Positions 41,835-50,436 of a stretch of 64,000 nucleotides of DNA are shown piece by piece. The notes beneath the pieces are model-generated. The model saw only the letters and a program-made list of their open reading frames with translations, searched no databases and was not told where the DNA came from. The position numbers and the translations under genes are program-made. Every line of letters starts with the position of its first letter. The stretch's first letter is position 1. This stretch comes from [Pantoea] beijingensis (GTDB lineage: Bacteria > Pseudomonadota > Gammaproteobacteria > Enterobacterales > Enterobacteriaceae), in the NCBI RefSeq assembly GCF_022647505.1, contig NZ_CP071409.1:2790001-2854000 (forward strand), written 5' to 3'.

Positions 41835-41943
41835 CATAAGGCAAGCAGCACGATCACGATCCTCGATAAGCTTACTCAGATAAGTAACCGATTTGACTGA
41901 GCACAGCCCTTATACGTTCAGCCTGAAGTAGTATAATGGATAT
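41835..41943. repeat. Diverged copy of the dispersed repeat
   Basis: AAGGCAAGCAGC, an AAGCTTACTCAGATAAGTAA hairpin and CAGCCTGAAGTAGTATAATG follow in the order of the family, with many substitutions. It ends 30 bp before the 40-aa ORF and so may supply its leader. Confidence 0.6.
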
Positions 41944-41972
41944 CACGCTTACTTATGCACGGAGGCATAATC

Positions 41973-42095
41973 ATGTTGGACAAAATTCTTGAACTGCTTT
42001 TTTCCATTGTGATAATGATGTGGATAGTCATAATCCTCGACATCGGCAATGTCACATTGAAAATCAGCAATCTTATATCTCTTCTCGCGGATTAA
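41973..42095 (+). CDS. Putative 40-aa membrane protein
   Basis: ATG nine bases after a strong GGAGG. A hydrophobic helix (about residues 7-23, LLFSIVIMMWIVIILDI) follows MLDKILE, then a short tail ending LISLLAD. I do not recognise the family. The ribosome site and downstream terminator (42257-42294) favour a real small gene. Confidence 0.6.
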   Translation: MLDKILELLFSIVIMMWIVIILDIGNVTLKISNLISLLAD

Positions 42096-42174
42096 TATTA
42101 AATATCCGACCTATCCTTCTATATGGATAGATTCGGCTTTCGCCGTTATTAGCACAAATTAATCACAACCAAGT

Positions 42175-42294
42175 TGTACACATCACACGTCACTGTGTAC
42201 GTTATTTATCAAAATCTCTTCATGGAATGCGAAAGAAATGATGCACTTACGTAACTTCTGAAGGTATTGGAATTCTATCTTCAGAGTTTTTTTT
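42175..42294 (+). terminator. Two hairpins and a terminator downstream of the 40-aa ORF
   Basis: GTACACA/TGTGTAC (42176-42200), then TCTGAAG, 15-base loop, CTTCAGA and eight T residues (42257-42294). The second is a standard intrinsic terminator on the plus strand. The long 3' region could carry a small RNA, but I have no homologue for one. Confidence 0.7.
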
Positions 42295-42416
42295 ACCTTC
42301 AATATTGACTCAAATGCAGAAAATTCAACCTTCTCTTGCCGGTCCGATCGCCTAAAAAACTTGTGACCCTACACGCTGCGATGAACGTAAAAATCCTATT
42401 TTTCTCAATCGGATAC

Positions 42417-43439
42417 TCATAAAGAATTGAGATAATCAGCATAATATCGTTCCGCAACATCGGTATGAGACCGTAAACGCCCTTTTAGATAATTCCAGCC
42501 AACATCACGCAGCAGAGGATTTAATGGATCGCTGGCCGGACCGTGAGCATCTTTGGCAATCGCTTCTGATAACTGATACACCGGGACGATGGCTCCCAAC
42601 TGCGCACCTAAGAAAAAAGCGATAGACAGCCGCTGGCGCCCTTCTGCAGGTGAAACAACACGATGTACAGTTGCCCGCAAATAACCATTCGTCGCCAATT
42701 CCAGTAATTCACCAATATTCACCACAAATGCACCCGGGAGCGGAACGGCTTCAACCCAATGGTCGGGCTCCACTTCAACCTGCAACCCTTTCTGGTCATC
42801 CTGTAATAAAAAGCTAAGGAATCCCGAATCTTTATGAGCCCCCACCCCTTGCTGACTCTCTGCCGCATGCTGGCCGGGATAGCGGATCAGCTTGATATGT
42901 TCATTCGGCTTTTCACCATATAAATCATCAAAGGCATCTTCCGGTAACTGAAGCGCCAAAGCAAAAGCACGTAACAAGCGCAGCGACATCTGGGTCATTT
43001 CCTGCTGCCACTGTAACAGTGCGGTTTTCAATTCCGGTAGCGATGCCGGCCACTGGTTAGGCCCCTGTAAACGCTGCCAGGCGGGGGAATCAGCATCAAG
43101 TTGCAGTGCAGGGCGCTCCGCGCCAATATCAAACTGCTCACGCAGGTCCGGCTGATTACGCGTCATTTCCGCTCCTGCTTTGTTATAACCGCGAAAATGG
43201 GGGGAATTGACCATGGCTACCGCTGCCTTTTCCACGTCGTCCAGCGCGAAGAATTGCCTTGCCAGCGTCTGCAGCCGCTGCTGTAACGTCAAATTAATGC
43301 CGTGATTGATGATGTAAAAGAAACCGATATCACGGGCAGCCTGTCCTAGCTGAGTCAGAAACGTATGACGCTGCTCTGTCGTTCCCTCCAATAATGCCAG
43401 ATCAAGGACGGGTAAACTTTCGCTCGAAATTGTCGTCAT
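42417..43439 (-). CDS. 2-oxoglutarate/Fe(II)-dependent dioxygenase, isopenicillin-N-synthase-like
   Basis: 340-aa enzyme with the N-terminal DIOX_N segment (FFYIINHGI) and a jelly-roll oxygenase domain. The Fe-binding triad is His and Asp in GAHKDSGFL and His in RATVHRVVS; the 2-oxoglutarate-binding Arg is in RQRLSIAFF. Start ATG 43439 follows GGGGGAG; an upstream in-frame GTG at 43451 would include that site. The substrate is unknown. A solitary gene with 480 bp to osmC. Confidence 0.88.
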   Translation of the reverse strand: MTTISSESLPVLDLALLEGTTEQRHTFLTQLGQAARDIGFFYIINHGINLTLQQRLQTLARQFFALDDVEKAAVAMVNSPHFRGYNKAGAEMTRNQPDLREQFDIGAERPALQLDADSPAWQRLQGPNQWPASLPELKTALLQWQQEMTQMSLRLLRAFALALQLPEDAFDDLYGEKPNEHIKLIRYPGQHAAESQQGVGAHKDSGFLSFLLQDDQKGLQVEVEPDHWVEAVPLPGAFVVNIGELLELATNGYLRATVHRVVSPAEGRQRLSIAFFLGAQLGAIVPVYQLSEAIAKDAHGPASDPLNPLLRDVGWNYLKGRLRSHTDVAERYYADYLNSL

Positions 43440-43923
43440 AGGCTCCCCCACATCATCATTACACCATTATTTGCGCTGTCAGTAGGATATCCACGCAATC
43501 GCCAGCACTGTGCCCAGACATAACGGGCATGGCTGATGAAGAATAACTTGTCATCTTACTGAAAGTTAAACCAATACTGTTATGTTCTAAGTTATGGCAT
43601 CCGTCTATAGATCGGGATAAAAACGCGCGATATCGGAGACTTAATAGCATCCATGTCAAGAGAAAGTGCTGAACCGCCCTCCTCGTCAGCGCCCCCAATA
43701 CACGGTGCAGTCATCCAGTCCAGTTGACCGTTCGTCAATATATTACTGATGATGAAATTCGATGCCGATTTCCAATCTCTACGTCGCATTAACACAGTAT
43801 TAGCCGGCGGTTCGTAAGGACTCTCTATCACTCAACCCATTGAAAAATAGAACATCAAGAAGAACCCAGCGGATAAACCCCATAATCCGCTCTGCCGCCG
43901 GCAGCGTAATATCATTGAAACGA
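43440..43923. other. Non-coding stretch between the oxygenase gene and osmC
   Basis: Two overlapping minus-strand frames of 79 codons each are present, but neither has a ribosome site or a recognisable family, so I do not call them. No hairpin of note. Confidence 0.4.
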
Positions 43924-44355
43924 TTATTTATTCAACTGGTAATCGAGGGTGATATTAGCGTTAAGCAGTTTCGATACCGGGCAACCAGCTTTTGCCTGAT
44001 TAATAATATCGTTAAACACTGCGTCTTCGATGCCTGGCAGGATGACATGGCTTGTCAGTGCAACTTTAGTGATAGAGAACCCCTCGCCGTCTTTATCCAG
44101 AGAGACATCCGCAGTGGTATCAATACTTTTTGCCACGTATCCCTCGTTGCCCAACATTAAAGAAAGTGCCATGGAAAAACAGGCCGCGTGTGCCGCGCCA
44201 ATCAGCTCTTCAGGGTTGGTCCCCGCTTTATCTTCAAAGCGCGTGTTAAAACCATATGGTTGCCTGGTTAGTGCCCCGCTCTCGGTAGAGATCGTGCCGG
44301 TGCCGTCCTTAATACCACCTTCCCAGTGTGCGAGGCCTTTCTTATGAATAGTCAT
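43924..44355 (-). CDS. osmC: Osmotically inducible peroxiredoxin OsmC
   Basis: 143-aa thiol hydroperoxidase reducing organic peroxides, same length as E. coli OsmC. Catalytic cysteines are in GAAHAACFSMALS (near 59) and AKAGCPVS (near 125). Starts MTIHKKGLAHWEG at 44355 after CGGGAG; a longer in-frame extension upstream is rejected. Confidence 0.95.
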   Translation of the reverse strand: MTIHKKGLAHWEGGIKDGTGTISTESGALTRQPYGFNTRFEDKAGTNPEELIGAAHAACFSMALSLMLGNEGYVAKSIDTTADVSLDKDGEGFSITKVALTSHVILPGIEDAVFNDIINQAKAGCPVSKLLNANITLDYQLNK

Positions 44356-44930
44356 ATCTATACTCCCGTTAGTGTGACGTCGACTATTGAGTATAGACGC
44401 TAAATAATTCGCCTTGCGGCTGCCAGAGATTGTCAGACTATGTGGATGAGTGATTAACCATACATAATGAAACTGGAAGGGGGATGCGGTATATGAGGCA
44501 AATAGCTGGTAGTCAACACACCTATGCACCGGAAAAACCAACTCGTATTACGTAACATATTCATCGTTTCGCCCTGAAGTCGTGATGGTTATTTTCCAGC
44601 GGGACATGGCAATATCACGCCCCCAGATTGGTCTGCGTTGTATAGATTTGTAGCATGAACAATATAGCGTAGACAGGATTTATCCGAAAAATGCTACCAA
44701 CCAATCATTATCTAACAAAAATATAAATGAACGTTTCAGGCGTCAACGTGAAGGAGGAAAACCTCAGAAAAATAATGCAAAAAATGACGTAATTATAAAT
44801 TAATTTTAATTAAAACAGGCTGTATGGGCATTGATTATCACAGCAAGTTGCATTCAGCGTTTTCGCACAAGCATCGCAAACGGTAAGAAAAAACTGTAAA
44901 TCTTGAATGAATCCAAAATCTGGATGAGTT
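44356..44930. other. Region between osmC and yoaK, no gene
   Basis: AT-rich with no ORF having a ribosome site. The osmC promoter should lie at its left end. I see no identifiable operator. Confidence 0.4.
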
Positions 44931-45029
44931 TCAAGGACCAGGCATCCATGCACCGCTGGCAATAAACCATACCAGCAGAGCCACGCCAGCTATACCAATA
45001 ACGATGGGGAACACATATCCTATTTTCAC
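44931..45029 (-). CDS. yoaK: Small membrane protein YoaK
   Basis: 32-aa single-helix membrane protein, GTG start at 45029. It begins MKIGYVFPIVIGIAGVALLV (initiator GTG) and ends WMPGP. It matches E. coli YoaK (MRIGIIFPVVI..., 32 aa) in length and pattern. In E. coli yoaK lies near leuE, as here, which supports the call. Function unknown. Confidence 0.82.
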   Translation of the reverse strand: MKIGYVFPIVIGIAGVALLVWFIASGAWMPGP

Positions 45030-45054
45030 CTATCTCAACTCTCTCTTTGACGCT

Positions 45055-45092
45055 AAAAAACGTCTTCCCGTCAACATGATACGGAGGAAGAC
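45055..45092 (-). terminator. Minus-strand terminator between the yoaJ-like gene and yoaK
   Basis: GTCTTCC paired with GGAAGAC around a 17-base loop, followed on the minus strand by six T residues. It overlaps the stop codon of the upstream small gene. Confidence 0.7.
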
Positions 45093-45202
45093 TACCCGTT
45101 CCACGGCATCCAACTGTGCGTCAGCGCGAACATAATGAGCTCGAGCACAATGACTACCGTCAGTAAAATCCCCAGCTTGTGATTACAAATCCAGTTAAAC
45201 AT
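45092..45202 (-). CDS. 36-aa membrane protein, possible YoaJ counterpart
   Basis: ATG after GGTGGGAGAC. It begins MFNWICNHKLGILLTVVIVL, continues with a hydrophobic stretch and ends WMPWNG. Position next to yoaK and leuE mirrors the E. coli yoaK-yoaJ-leuE neighbourhood, but sequence similarity to the 24-aa YoaJ is only partial. Also shares the ending W-M-P-x with the neighbouring YoaK. Confidence 0.65.
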   Translation of the reverse strand: MFNWICNHKLGILLTVVIVLELIMFALTHSWMPWNG

Positions 45203-45615
45203 GTCTCCCACCTTAGCTAAGGCGTTGTCTGCTATTGGGGACAATAGACTACACCTTTAGCGTTAAGAAGGTTGTGAATACCTTATCATAATTGGCGGGA
45301 CACGATTATGGTCGCGGTTAATTTGCTCAGGCTGGACGTGCCACCATTTGGTCGGCATGGCCACCCTTTGAGCATTATTGCTGGAGCAAATCCGGGGCAG
45401 GATCACACAACTGCACTAGCCATATGCGTATTGTGTTTAAATCGGTGCCATAACAGCTCTGTTTTATCAACCGTGTTGGCTGAGTTTTGCCCAAAGAATG
45501 GTTCTCGTTCCATCCTTCAGAAGTGCTTAAACGACCGTTCGCGTATAATGCATTCGCCACGGGGGGATATTCCCGGTATTGCGTACGTGCGGATTGTTAT
45601 TGTCAGGAGGCAAAA
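45203..45615. other. Region upstream of leuE, no gene
   Basis: Contains a TATAAT hexamer near 45544 that may be the leuE -10 element. A plus-strand frame at 45308-45670 overlaps the leuE start in another frame and has unusual composition, so it is not called. Confidence 0.4.
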
Positions 45616-46257
45616 GTGTTACTTGAACATATCGGAATCATCAATCTATGGACCTATCTCGCAGGGCTGATCGTCATCATCCTCCTCCCTGGGCCCAACT
45701 CGCTGTATGTGCTTAAAACAAGTGCGTCGAAAGGTATTAAAGCAGGTTACGTGGCCGCATCAGGCGTTTTTATTGGTGACGCGATACTTATTTTCCTTTC
45801 ATGGTTGGGGGTAGCTTCGCTCATTAAGGCTTCGCCTTTGCTGTTCACTGCCGTTCGCTTTCTCGGCGCTTTTTATCTGCTTTATCTCGGCATCAAAATT
45901 ATCTATGTTAATTTTTTCTCCGGAAAAAACCCTGCTACAGCCTCGCTTAATGAACAGGAAAATGTGCTGACAAAAGCCCTGACGCTCAGCCTGACTAATC
46001 CCAAAGCAATAGTATTTTATATCTCTTTTTTTGTGCAGTTTATTGATTTCAGCTATTCACACACCGGGCTATCTTATTTAGTGCTTGCCTCAATACTTGA
46101 AGTATTTAGCTTCCTTTATCTGAGCACGCTTATTTTTGGTGGTGCCGCTATGGCCAGATTCTTCAAAGCACGTCAGAGTCTTGCTAAAGCAGGCAATGGC
46201 TTGGTTGGGCTATTCTTTATGGGGTTTGCCGTAAGGCTAGCTGCGATCTCATCTTAA
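45616..46257 (+). CDS. leuE: Leucine exporter LeuE (LysE/RhtB family)
   Basis: 213-aa inner-membrane exporter for leucine and analogues. Starts at GTG 45616 after CAGGAGGCAAAA; longer frames are rejected. Six hydrophobic segments, the RhtB signature LLPGPNSLYVLK near residue 24 and SLTNPKAIVFYISFF near 130 match E. coli LeuE (212 aa). The IS wreck begins immediately after its stop. Confidence 0.92.
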   Translation: MLLEHIGIINLWTYLAGLIVIILLPGPNSLYVLKTSASKGIKAGYVAASGVFIGDAILIFLSWLGVASLIKASPLLFTAVRFLGAFYLLYLGIKIIYVNFFSGKNPATASLNEQENVLTKALTLSLTNPKAIVFYISFFVQFIDFSYSHTGLSYLVLASILEVFSFLYLSTLIFGGAAMARFFKARQSLAKAGNGLVGLFFMGFAVRLAAISS

Positions 46258-46341
46258 ACATCCTCTGCCGCCCCCATGGAAGGGTCACTACGCAACACAT
46301 TCCCTGTCGATGTTACGCCTGATCTTTTTAGATGAGACTGG

Positions 46342-46560
46342 TCAGGTTTTCCACGGGTTCCCAGGCCATCGTCCCATCCGGAAGCCTCTCACTGTTGCCA
46401 TGATCGCTATACTTCTTGCGCCAGCAGAGCCATGGCTGATGTAATGCAGCTCCAGAACCTGGCTGCGTAATAAAGCCTGCCTGCCGCCAGACTTTTCAGG
46501 ATGTTTTTTCCAGTATTTATCGCTGCTGCGATGAACCCCGAATACCTGGCAGAGTATGGC
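46342..46560 (-). pseudogene. IS3-family transposase OrfB remnant
   Basis: An open frame of 73 codons contains [30 protein letters not shown] and [10 protein letters not shown], the N-terminal region of IS3-family OrfB. A stop then ends the frame, and the DDE catalytic region is absent. The reading can be followed only weakly to about 46330. Non-functional. Confidence 0.85.
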
Positions 46561-46561
46561 T

Positions 46562-46652
46562 CAGCGAAACAACAGACCGAGAAAGACACTGAAGTTCAAA
46601 ACACCAAAAGAGATAATTGAAAGGGGTGTTGCGTTGACAGATCGAATCTACA
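46562..46652 (+). mobile_element. IS30-family transposase C-terminus with terminal inverted repeat
   Basis: Reads NNRPRKTLKFKTPKEIIERG then VALTD, the characteristic end of IS30-family transposases, followed by GCGTTGACAGATCGAATCTACA (in two overlapping parts 46631-46652), a typical IS30-type end. Only this terminal piece survives. It lies between the OrfA and OrfB parts of the IS3 remnant, in the opposite direction, so it is either a nested insertion or a deletion junction. Confidence 0.8.
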
Positions 46653-46942
46653 GTAGCCTTCTTTAGTGTGTCGTTTACCGTTTCAACACGTTGTAGCTTT
46701 TTCTTCAGCTCGCGTATTTCAATTTGTTCCGGGGCTGGGGGGAGGCTTTTGGCGTTTTACCCTGACGTTCGTCACGCAACGGCTTCACCCATCGCGTCAT
46801 GGTAGAAAGCCCCACATCCATAGCACTTGGCTGTATCTGCCACGGTGTGGTTCTGGTCAAGGACCCGTTGAGCGGATTCGCGTTTGAACGCTGCGCTGAA
46901 ATTTCTTCTTTTGGGACGCCTGTGTTGTTCTGAGGTGGGCAT
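46653..46942 (-). pseudogene. IS3-family transposase OrfA remnant
   Basis: Starts [16 protein letters not shown] at 46942 and continues with [18 protein letters not shown]; then a frame change to [20 protein letters not shown] and GKTPKASP, and another to [12 protein letters not shown]. Two frameshifts make it a pseudogene. The element's outer end (GAATTTGGCCACCTGAACAG on the minus strand) lies just upstream near 46950-46975. Confidence 0.85.
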
Positions 46943-47082
46943 ATCACCTCTGTTCAGGTGGCCAAATTCAGTAAACTACTACACTTACCTACTATCGATT
47001 CTATGACGGGATTGTTATCATAGCGGATTACCCTCTTGTTCCGGTGCGCCCCGGATGTTGACCTGTTTGAAAGGATTACGCC

Positions 47083-48129
47083 ATGCAACCTCTCAGTGGC
47101 CCTGGTGCGCCGCTTTCCGGCGATCGTGCAACGGTCTCGTCTTTGCCCGGACAGAAACGTCCAGTTAACGTGGACGATCGGCCACTGACTCCTGCACAAC
47201 GCACCACTCTTGAACGCCTTATCGTGCGTATAATGTCACTGAGCTCGCTCAAGTCCGTGGAACTTTGGGCAGGATTACGCCATGAGGTAGGTGTCAAAAG
47301 TGATGGAGGGTTATTGTCACGTCATTTCCCGGCGGCAGAACATTTTCTTAATACCCGACTTGCTCAGGTGCAAAATAGTCATGCTACGCGCCAGCTTTTT
47401 CAGCAGTTAACAGATTTACTGCCGCTGGGGAACAATCGTCAGGCAGTGAGCGATTTTATCCGCCAGCAGTTTGGCCATACGGTACTCAGTTCACTGTCGC
47501 AAGATCAGCTGCATCAGGTCTTAACCATGCTACAAAATGGTCAGTTAACTATCCCTCAGCCGCAGCAAACACGCGTTACCGATCGTACGCTACTTCCTGC
47601 TGAGCATCACACCCTGAATCAGCAGATTGCCAAACTGGCGGCAGCGACGGACGAACAACCAGCAAATCTGTGGGCATCGCTGCTAAAACTGGTTAGTTTA
47701 AAAAGTGGCGATCCCATTCCATTGCGGCATTTCCCGTTGTTAACTCAATATCTACAGGCTCGACAGACGCTGAGCCAGCAAAGCGCTCCGACGTTACGCA
47801 CGCTGGAAGCCTCGCTGAAGCAACCTCTCGATCGCACTGAACAACTTATGCTGGAGGAGTACAGCCAGCAGCGTTTTCAGGCAACACCGCAGACATTTTT
47901 GACCGCAGCACAGTCGCAGGACCTACTGAATCTGCTGTTTACTCGTCGCGCAGAAGAAAAACAGCCCGAGCAACCTCTCCCTGCAAGCGAAATTAAACCG
48001 CAGCCTATTGTCCACCCATTAGTTGGCTCACTGCCTTCAGTACTACAGCCGTTTGCTAACCGTCCCGCCTTCACCGCTTTTGCTGTGCTGGTAGTGACAG
48101 GCTTGCTGGCTTGGTGGCTTTCTCTGTAG
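47083..48129 (+). CDS. flk: Flagellar biosynthesis regulator Flk
   Basis: 348-aa protein with a soluble helical body and a C-terminal membrane anchor (FTAFAVLVVTGLLAWWLSL). It resembles E. coli/Salmonella Flk (RflH) throughout: LLSRHFPAAEH (near 77), LPLGNNRQAVSDFIRQQFG and LQARQTLSQQ. Flk prevents premature secretion-specificity switching or leakage of FlgM during P/L-ring assembly. In E. coli it is beside pdxB; here it is convergent with hisP, 13 kb away from pdxB. Confidence 0.9.
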   Translation: MQPLSGPGAPLSGDRATVSSLPGQKRPVNVDDRPLTPAQRTTLERLIVRIMSLSSLKSVELWAGLRHEVGVKSDGGLLSRHFPAAEHFLNTRLAQVQNSHATRQLFQQLTDLLPLGNNRQAVSDFIRQQFGHTVLSSLSQDQLHQVLTMLQNGQLTIPQPQQTRVTDRTLLPAEHHTLNQQIAKLAAATDEQPANLWASLLKLVSLKSGDPIPLRHFPLLTQYLQARQTLSQQSAPTLRTLEASLKQPLDRTEQLMLEEYSQQRFQATPQTFLTAAQSQDLLNLLFTRRAEEKQPEQPLPASEIKPQPIVHPLVGSLPSVLQPFANRPAFTAFAVLVVTGLLAWWLSL

Positions 48130-48143
48130 CCTGAATGTGTCAC

Positions 48144-48167
48144 CCGGGCGATGCATGAACCGCCCGG
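48144..48167. terminator. Hairpin between converging flk and hisP
   Basis: CCGGGCG, ten-base loop, CGCCCGG. No strong T run on either side. Confidence 0.5.
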
Positions 48168-48173
48168 ATAGCG

Positions 48174-48947
48174 CTACTTTAATGCCCCGGAAAGAAATTG
48201 CTGTAAGCGCACGCTTTTTGGCGAAGTGAAGACCTCTGCGGGCGGACCTTCCTCTTCAATCTTCCCCTGATGCAGAAAGATAACGTGGTTCGAGACATGT
48301 CGAGCAAACTCCATCTCATGGGTAACCACCACCATGGTTTTCCCCTCCTCCGCTAGCTTTTGCATAATACGCAGGACTTCCCCGACCAATTCAGGGTCAA
48401 GCGCTGAAGTCGGCTCATCAAACAGCAACACTTCCGGTTCCATTGCCAGCGCCCGCGCAATCGACACGCGTTGCTGCTGCCCGCCGGACAAATGTGCGGG
48501 ATATTTTGCGCGCGCGCGCGCATCAATCCCGACCTTATCGAGATAACGCACGGCACGCTCACGCGCATCCTGCTTACTCAAGCCCAGAACCTGAATCGGC
48601 GCTTCCATCACGTTTTCCAACACCGTCATGTGGCTCCAAAGATTAAAATGCTGAAATACCATGGTCAGGCGCGTACGTAGCATACGCAATTGCTCTTTAT
48701 TAGAAACCTTAAGCTGACCATCGGTATCACGCACCAGGCTGATCATCTCATTATTCACCGAAATGGTGCCTTCACTCGGCTTTTCGAGGAAGTTAATGCA
48801 GCGCAAAAAGGTGCTTTTTCCGGAGCCTGATGAACCAATAATACTGATGACATCGCCAGCATTTGCCTGCAACGAAACGCCCTTCAGCACCTCATGCTCG
48901 CCATAACGTTTATGGAGCTCAGTTACGCTTAATTTATTTTCGGCCAT
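48174..48947 (-). CDS. hisP: Histidine ABC transporter ATPase HisP
   Basis: 257 aa from ATG 48947, the E. coli length; an in-frame GTG lies two codons upstream. Walker [10 protein letters not shown] (near 38), Q-loop VFQHFNLW, signature [15 protein letters not shown], Walker [14 protein letters not shown] and switch His VVTHEM are intact. It energises HisQM. Last gene of hisJQMP. Confidence 0.97.
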   Translation of the reverse strand: MAENKLSVTELHKRYGEHEVLKGVSLQANAGDVISIIGSSGSGKSTFLRCINFLEKPSEGTISVNNEMISLVRDTDGQLKVSNKEQLRMLRTRLTMVFQHFNLWSHMTVLENVMEAPIQVLGLSKQDARERAVRYLDKVGIDARARAKYPAHLSGGQQQRVSIARALAMEPEVLLFDEPTSALDPELVGEVLRIMQKLAEEGKTMVVVTHEMEFARHVSNHVIFLHQGKIEEEGPPAEVFTSPKSVRLQQFLSGALK

Positions 48948-48957
48948 AGTCACTTAC

Positions 48958-49674
48958 TCAATGGGACGATGAAGGTTTAACGTGCGCCAGCCAACGCTTT
49001 TCCGCAAGCCGGAACAGGCTAATCAACGCATAAGAGATAATCAGATACAGCACCGCTGCCAGACCGAAAGCGATAAAGGGCTGATAGGTCGCCGAATTAA
49101 TATCACGCGCAACTTTTAACAAATCCGGCACGGTCGCGGTAAAAGCCAACGCGGTGGAGTGCAGCATCAAAATCACTTCATTACTGTAAGCAGGTAGCGC
49201 ACTACGCAGCGCCGAAGGCAAAATTATGCAGCGGTAAAGCTTAATCGTTGAGAATCCATATGCACGCGCGGCTTCAATTTCACCATGCGGTACTGCGCGG
49301 ATCGCACCGGCAAAGATCTCGGTGGTATAAGCACAAGTATTCAATGTTAACGCCAGCAGTGTACAGTTAAGGCCACTGCGGAAAAACGCATTGAGTAGTT
49401 CGGTGCCCTTAACAATTTCCAGCGTGTACATACCGGAATAGAACACCAGCAGTTGCACATAAAGCGGCGTCCCACGAAATACGTAAGTGAATAACCACAC
49501 GGGGAAACGTACGGCACGATTTGGCGAAACGCGTGCAATCGCCAGCAGTACGGCCAGAAAACCGCCCAGCACGACCGAAATCACCAATAGCCAAAGCGTG
49601 ATGGCGACGCCAGTGAAGCGATAACCATCCGTCCAGAGCAGTGGCTGCCAATAGTCATGAATGATATCGATCAT
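48958..49674 (-). CDS. hisM: Histidine ABC transporter permease HisM
   Basis: 238-aa inner-membrane permease with about five helices and the EAA loop EIEAARAYGFSTIKLYRCII that docks HisP. Four-base overlap with hisQ upstream and ten bases before hisP. Confidence 0.96.
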   Translation of the reverse strand: MIDIIHDYWQPLLWTDGYRFTGVAITLWLLVISVVLGGFLAVLLAIARVSPNRAVRFPVWLFTYVFRGTPLYVQLLVFYSGMYTLEIVKGTELLNAFFRSGLNCTLLALTLNTCAYTTEIFAGAIRAVPHGEIEAARAYGFSTIKLYRCIILPSALRSALPAYSNEVILMLHSTALAFTATVPDLLKVARDINSATYQPFIAFGLAAVLYLIISYALISLFRLAEKRWLAHVKPSSSH

Positions 49675-50357
49675 AAATCTGCCCTTCTTACTCCAACGGA
49701 GTAACGACGCTCAAGCCACCACAGCACGCCGTTGGAAAACGTGGTAAAAATCAAATAAATGATCCCCGCAACGATAGCAAACCAGAAAGGTTGCCAGGTA
49801 CTTTTACCTGCTAACTGCGTCGCTTTTACCACATCTTCCAGTCCCAGCAGCGACACCAGTGCCGTCGCTTTCAAAATCACCTGCCAGTTATTGCCAATGC
49901 CGGGCAAGGCAAAACGCATCATTCCCGGAAAAAGAATACGACGAAAAATCTGCGAGCCGGTAAAACCAAAGGCCGTAGCGGCTTCAATTTGCCCTTTAGG
50001 TACGGATAGATATGCGCCGCGGAAGGTTTCAGTAAAATAAGCGCCATAGATAAAGCCCAGCGTAATAATCCCCGCCGTCATCGGATCGATATCGAACTGC
50101 GCGATCCCGATCAAATCGGTTAATTGATTCAGAGCGATCTGCAAACCATAAAAGATCAGTAGCATCAAAACTAAGTCAGGCACACCGCGAATCAATGTCG
50201 TGTAAGCTTCGAATATAAGGACAATCCCGCGGTTACTGGAGAGCTTGGCTCCCGCGCCAATCAGCCCCAGTATCACCGCAATCAGCAGTGAACTGAGCGC
50301 CAGCTCAAGCGTGACCGCCGCGCCTTTAAGAATAACTTCCGAATAGCCATACAGCAT
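49671..50357 (-). CDS. hisQ: Histidine ABC transporter permease HisQ
   Basis: 228-aa permease subunit pairing with HisM. EAA loop QIEAATAFGFTGSQIFRRIL; hydrophobic throughout. Starts MLYGYSEVILKGAAVT as in E. coli. Follows hisJ by 79 bp. Confidence 0.96.
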   Translation of the reverse strand: MLYGYSEVILKGAAVTLELALSSLLIAVILGLIGAGAKLSSNRGIVLIFEAYTTLIRGVPDLVLMLLIFYGLQIALNQLTDLIGIAQFDIDPMTAGIITLGFIYGAYFTETFRGAYLSVPKGQIEAATAFGFTGSQIFRRILFPGMMRFALPGIGNNWQVILKATALVSLLGLEDVVKATQLAGKSTWQPFWFAIVAGIIYLIFTTFSNGVLWWLERRYSVGVRRADL

Positions 50358-50436
50358 GAATAGAGTCCTGTCGTGTGGTGTTGAACAGGCTATTGCCCGA
50401 CGAAATGGGCAATAGCGAGCGAGCTGACAGGGTTAC

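Noticed and set aside
43459..43831. Two overlapping 79-codon minus-strand frames between the oxygenase and osmC
   Set aside because: They overlap each other, lack ribosome sites and show no family similarity.
45308..45670. 120-codon frame upstream of leuE
   Set aside because: It overlaps the well-supported LeuE start in a different frame and has Cys/Arg-rich composition unlike neighbours.
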